A stretch of DNA of 64,000 nucleotides, from positions 5,779,614-5,843,613 of the forward strand of contig NZ_AP018290.1 of NCBI RefSeq assembly GCF_002368415.1, in the 5' to 3' direction. This document shows positions 62,661 through 64,000 of the stretch, in pieces (the stretch's first letter is position 1; each line of letters starts with the position of its first letter). The notes under the pieces were generated by a model. It did not search any database, was not told the origin of the DNA, and was given only the letters and a program-made list of their open reading frames with translations. Position numbers and translations under genes: made by a program. This stretch comes from Calothrix sp. NIES-4105. Its GTDB lineage: Bacteria > Cyanobacteriota > Cyanobacteriia > Cyanobacteriales > Nostocaceae.

Positions 62661-64000
62661 CAGACGACAATAATTATCATTATCTAGCCATGCATTACCA
62701 TTTGAAGGCGCCCCATTATAATTATCGTGCCAATTATCTTGGCACCATTCCCAAACTAACCCGTGCATGTCATATAAACCAAATTGATTAGCAGGGAAAC
62801 TTCCTACATTTGTAGTTTCTTCACGATACTCTCCTTTGGGAGCGGAACCATATGTATAATTACCGCGATAATTTGCAAGCTCTGTGGTGATTGTCTCGCC
62901 AAAGTGAAATGGAGTAACTGTCCCAGCCCTACAAGCGTATTCCCATTCAGATTCACTTGGCAAACGATAATTTTTGCCAGTTTTTTGAGAAATTTTGGCA
63001 CAAAAGTTGACGGCATCATGCCAACTTACTTTTTCTACAGGTCGTTTGGCGCCTGAAAAGCAAGAAGGATTTTTGCCCGTTATTGCTTGGTATTGTTGTT
63101 GAGTAATGGCGAACTTACCAATAAAAAAGCTTGGAATAGTAATTTGGTGCTGCGGACGCTCAAAGTCTAGCGATTGCTCCTCATTTTCCGGCGAACCCAT
63201 CGTAAATTTACCGCCAGGAATTTTCACCATTTCCAAAACTATGCCATCACCAAGGTCTTCTGTAAAAAATTCTGCTTGCCCGCGATGACGGGTAATTTTG
63301 CAGGTTTTTTCTCTACCAAAAAATCCAGACTTGACAACAGTTAATGTTGCGTACTCGAATTCAAATGACTTGGTTGGAATCTTTGAACTAGACGAATTAC
63401 TCAGTAATTCCAACCACTCACGTACAGTTTGCGGGCGCCTGCTTGGTTCCAGTGCCATTCCTGCTAGTATCGCATCATTCACCCTATCGCTAATCTTGCC
63501 ATTGAACTGCTTGGGTGGTGGTAAGGGTATACCAGTTTGTCTAAAATTAGCTGGACATGGTATTTCTTGAGTTAGCAAGCTATATAACGTTGCAGCTAAA
63601 GCGTAAACATCAGTATAAGGAGCAAATTCTCCCTTTCGTTCATACTGTTCAATTGGTGCATAACCATCTGTTTTAGCGTTTGTCATGCTTCCGAGTTGAC
63701 CGATACTATATTCTCTCGTTAAACCAAAATCAATTAAAACTGCTTCTTTTGTTGCCGCACGCAAAAGAATATTATTTGGCTTGACATCGCGATGTAAAAA
63801 TCCTTTGGAATGGACGTATTCTAGCGCTCGTCCAACTTGAGTTATGTACTGCAAAGCTTCATCTTCTGGCAATTGTCCATGCTCTGAGATATAACTGCCT
63901 AAGTCTTGCCCATCGATATATTCCATCACCATTCCCCAAAGTCCATCTTCTTGTATCAGTTCATGAACTTTTACAACATTGGGGTGACTGCACTGTGCTA
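62532..64000 (-). CDS. Ser/Thr kinase fused to FGE-sulfatase (C-type-lectin-like) domain, 5' end outside window
   Basis: The frame is open to the window edge (AQCSHPNVVKVHEL); the N-lobe start is missing. Kinase motifs: FLHRDVKPNNILL, LIDFGLTREYS, DGYAPIEQY. After a linker the FGE domain follows from VKIPGGKFTMGSPENEEQSL through LPSESEWEYACRAG and GLVWEWCQDNWHDNY to RLLRGGSW. The tail after RGGSW has many Tyr/Asp/Ser/Phe at positions that are Asn in typical templates, and ends FGFRVVCGGAART. Formylglycine-generating chemistry is unlikely; in DGR targets this fold displays ligand-binding variable residues. Confidence 0.9.
   Translation of the reverse strand, partial: AQCSHPNVVKVHELIQEDGLWGMVMEYIDGQDLGSYISEHGQLPEDEALQYITQVGRALEYVHSKGFLHRDVKPNNILLRAATKEAVLIDFGLTREYSIGQLGSMTNAKTDGYAPIEQYERKGEFAPYTDVYALAATLYSLLTQEIPCPANFRQTGIPLPPPKQFNGKISDRVNDAILAGMALEPSRRPQTVREWLELLSNSSSSKIPTKSFEFEYATLTVVKSGFFGREKTCKITRHRGQAEFFTEDLGDGIVLEMVKIPGGKFTMGSPENEEQSLDFERPQHQITIPSFFIGKFAITQQQYQAITGKNPSCFSGAKRPVEKVSWHDAVNFCAKISQKTGKNYRLPSESEWEYACRAGTVTPFHFGETITTELANYRGNYTYGSAPKGEYREETTNVGSFPANQFGLYDMHGLVWEWCQDNWHDNYNGAPSNGNAWLDNDNYCRLLRGGSWRSYPYDCRSAFRDLSNPDVDPYSFGFRVVCGGAART

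Noticed and set aside
62532..63500. Functional formylglycine-generating enzyme acting on a sulfatase
   Set aside because: No sulfatase gene nearby, fusion to a kinase, and the variable C-terminus point to a binding domain instead.
1..64000. tRNA or rRNA genes
   Set aside because: No cloverleaf with a GGTTCRA-type T-arm or rRNA core sequence was recognised by reading; a covariance-model scan would settle it.

Overview
The window looks like chromosome of a filamentous, probably heterocyst-forming cyanobacterium (Nostocales-like). The grounds are its AT-rich coding style, an uptake-hydrogenase maturation cluster in the order familiar from Nostoc (NifU-domain protein, NHL-repeat protein, hypF, hypC, hypD, tautomerase, hypE), Ser/Thr kinases fused to FHA or FGE-sulfatase domains, pentapeptide-WD40 and LRV repeat proteins, and dispersed cyanobacterial repeats. 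The palindrome GGCGCC is scattered almost everywhere (18 copies by eye between 20 and 30 kb), while the usual cyanobacterial HIP1 octamer GCGATCGC was noticed only once.

Region 1 (1-20.6 kb) is an exopolysaccharide and cell-surface carbohydrate locus: several glycosyltransferases, a GH5 glycosidase, a 2OG-Fe(II) oxygenase, a WecG/TagA-type transferase and an initiating sugar-phosphate transferase. Interleaved is a duplicated signalling block, GAF histidine kinase / GH74 glycosidase / CHASE3-HAMP histidine kinase / NarL-type regulator. Both GH74 copies have decayed to short fragments, one of them split around an IS607-family element, and both GAF kinases have lost key ATP-binding residues.

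Region 2 (20.6-28.5 kb) is a graveyard of broken genes: two dehydrogenase fragments, a beheaded MmyB-like regulator, a short-chain dehydrogenase interrupted by a perfect 32-bp palindrome and a frameshifted small gene. Intact genes here include a STAS protein, an EamA/YdcZ-type transporter with a divergent MarR regulator and clear operators, and a DUF6932-like/XRE pair resembling a toxin-antitoxin module, with two decayed antitoxin copies nearby.

Region 3 (28.5-43 kb) holds a MoxR ATPase/VWA-metallopeptidase pair, an AAA ATPase plus DUF4435 pair (PARIS-like defence) bounded by exact 14-bp direct repeats, an orphan double-glycine (CTB-type) peptide precursor, and the hyp cluster, which here lacks hypA and hypB next to hypE.

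Region 4 (43-55.5 kb) resembles an integrated plasmid or island: tandemly duplicated ribbon-helix-helix gene pairs, a RepA-like helicase with iteron-like repeats inside its coding sequence, a decayed copy of that helicase's 3' half, a RelE-like toxin next to a Shedu-like nuclease, large pentapeptide-WD40 and LRV repeat proteins, and an unknown protein.

Region 5 (55.5-64 kb) returns to housekeeping and signalling: RsmE, a TPR protein, an esterase, a GlcNAc-kinase-like ATPase, an FHA-Ser/Thr kinase, and at the edge a kinase-FGE fusion whose C-terminus has the form of a diversity-generating-retroelement variable region.
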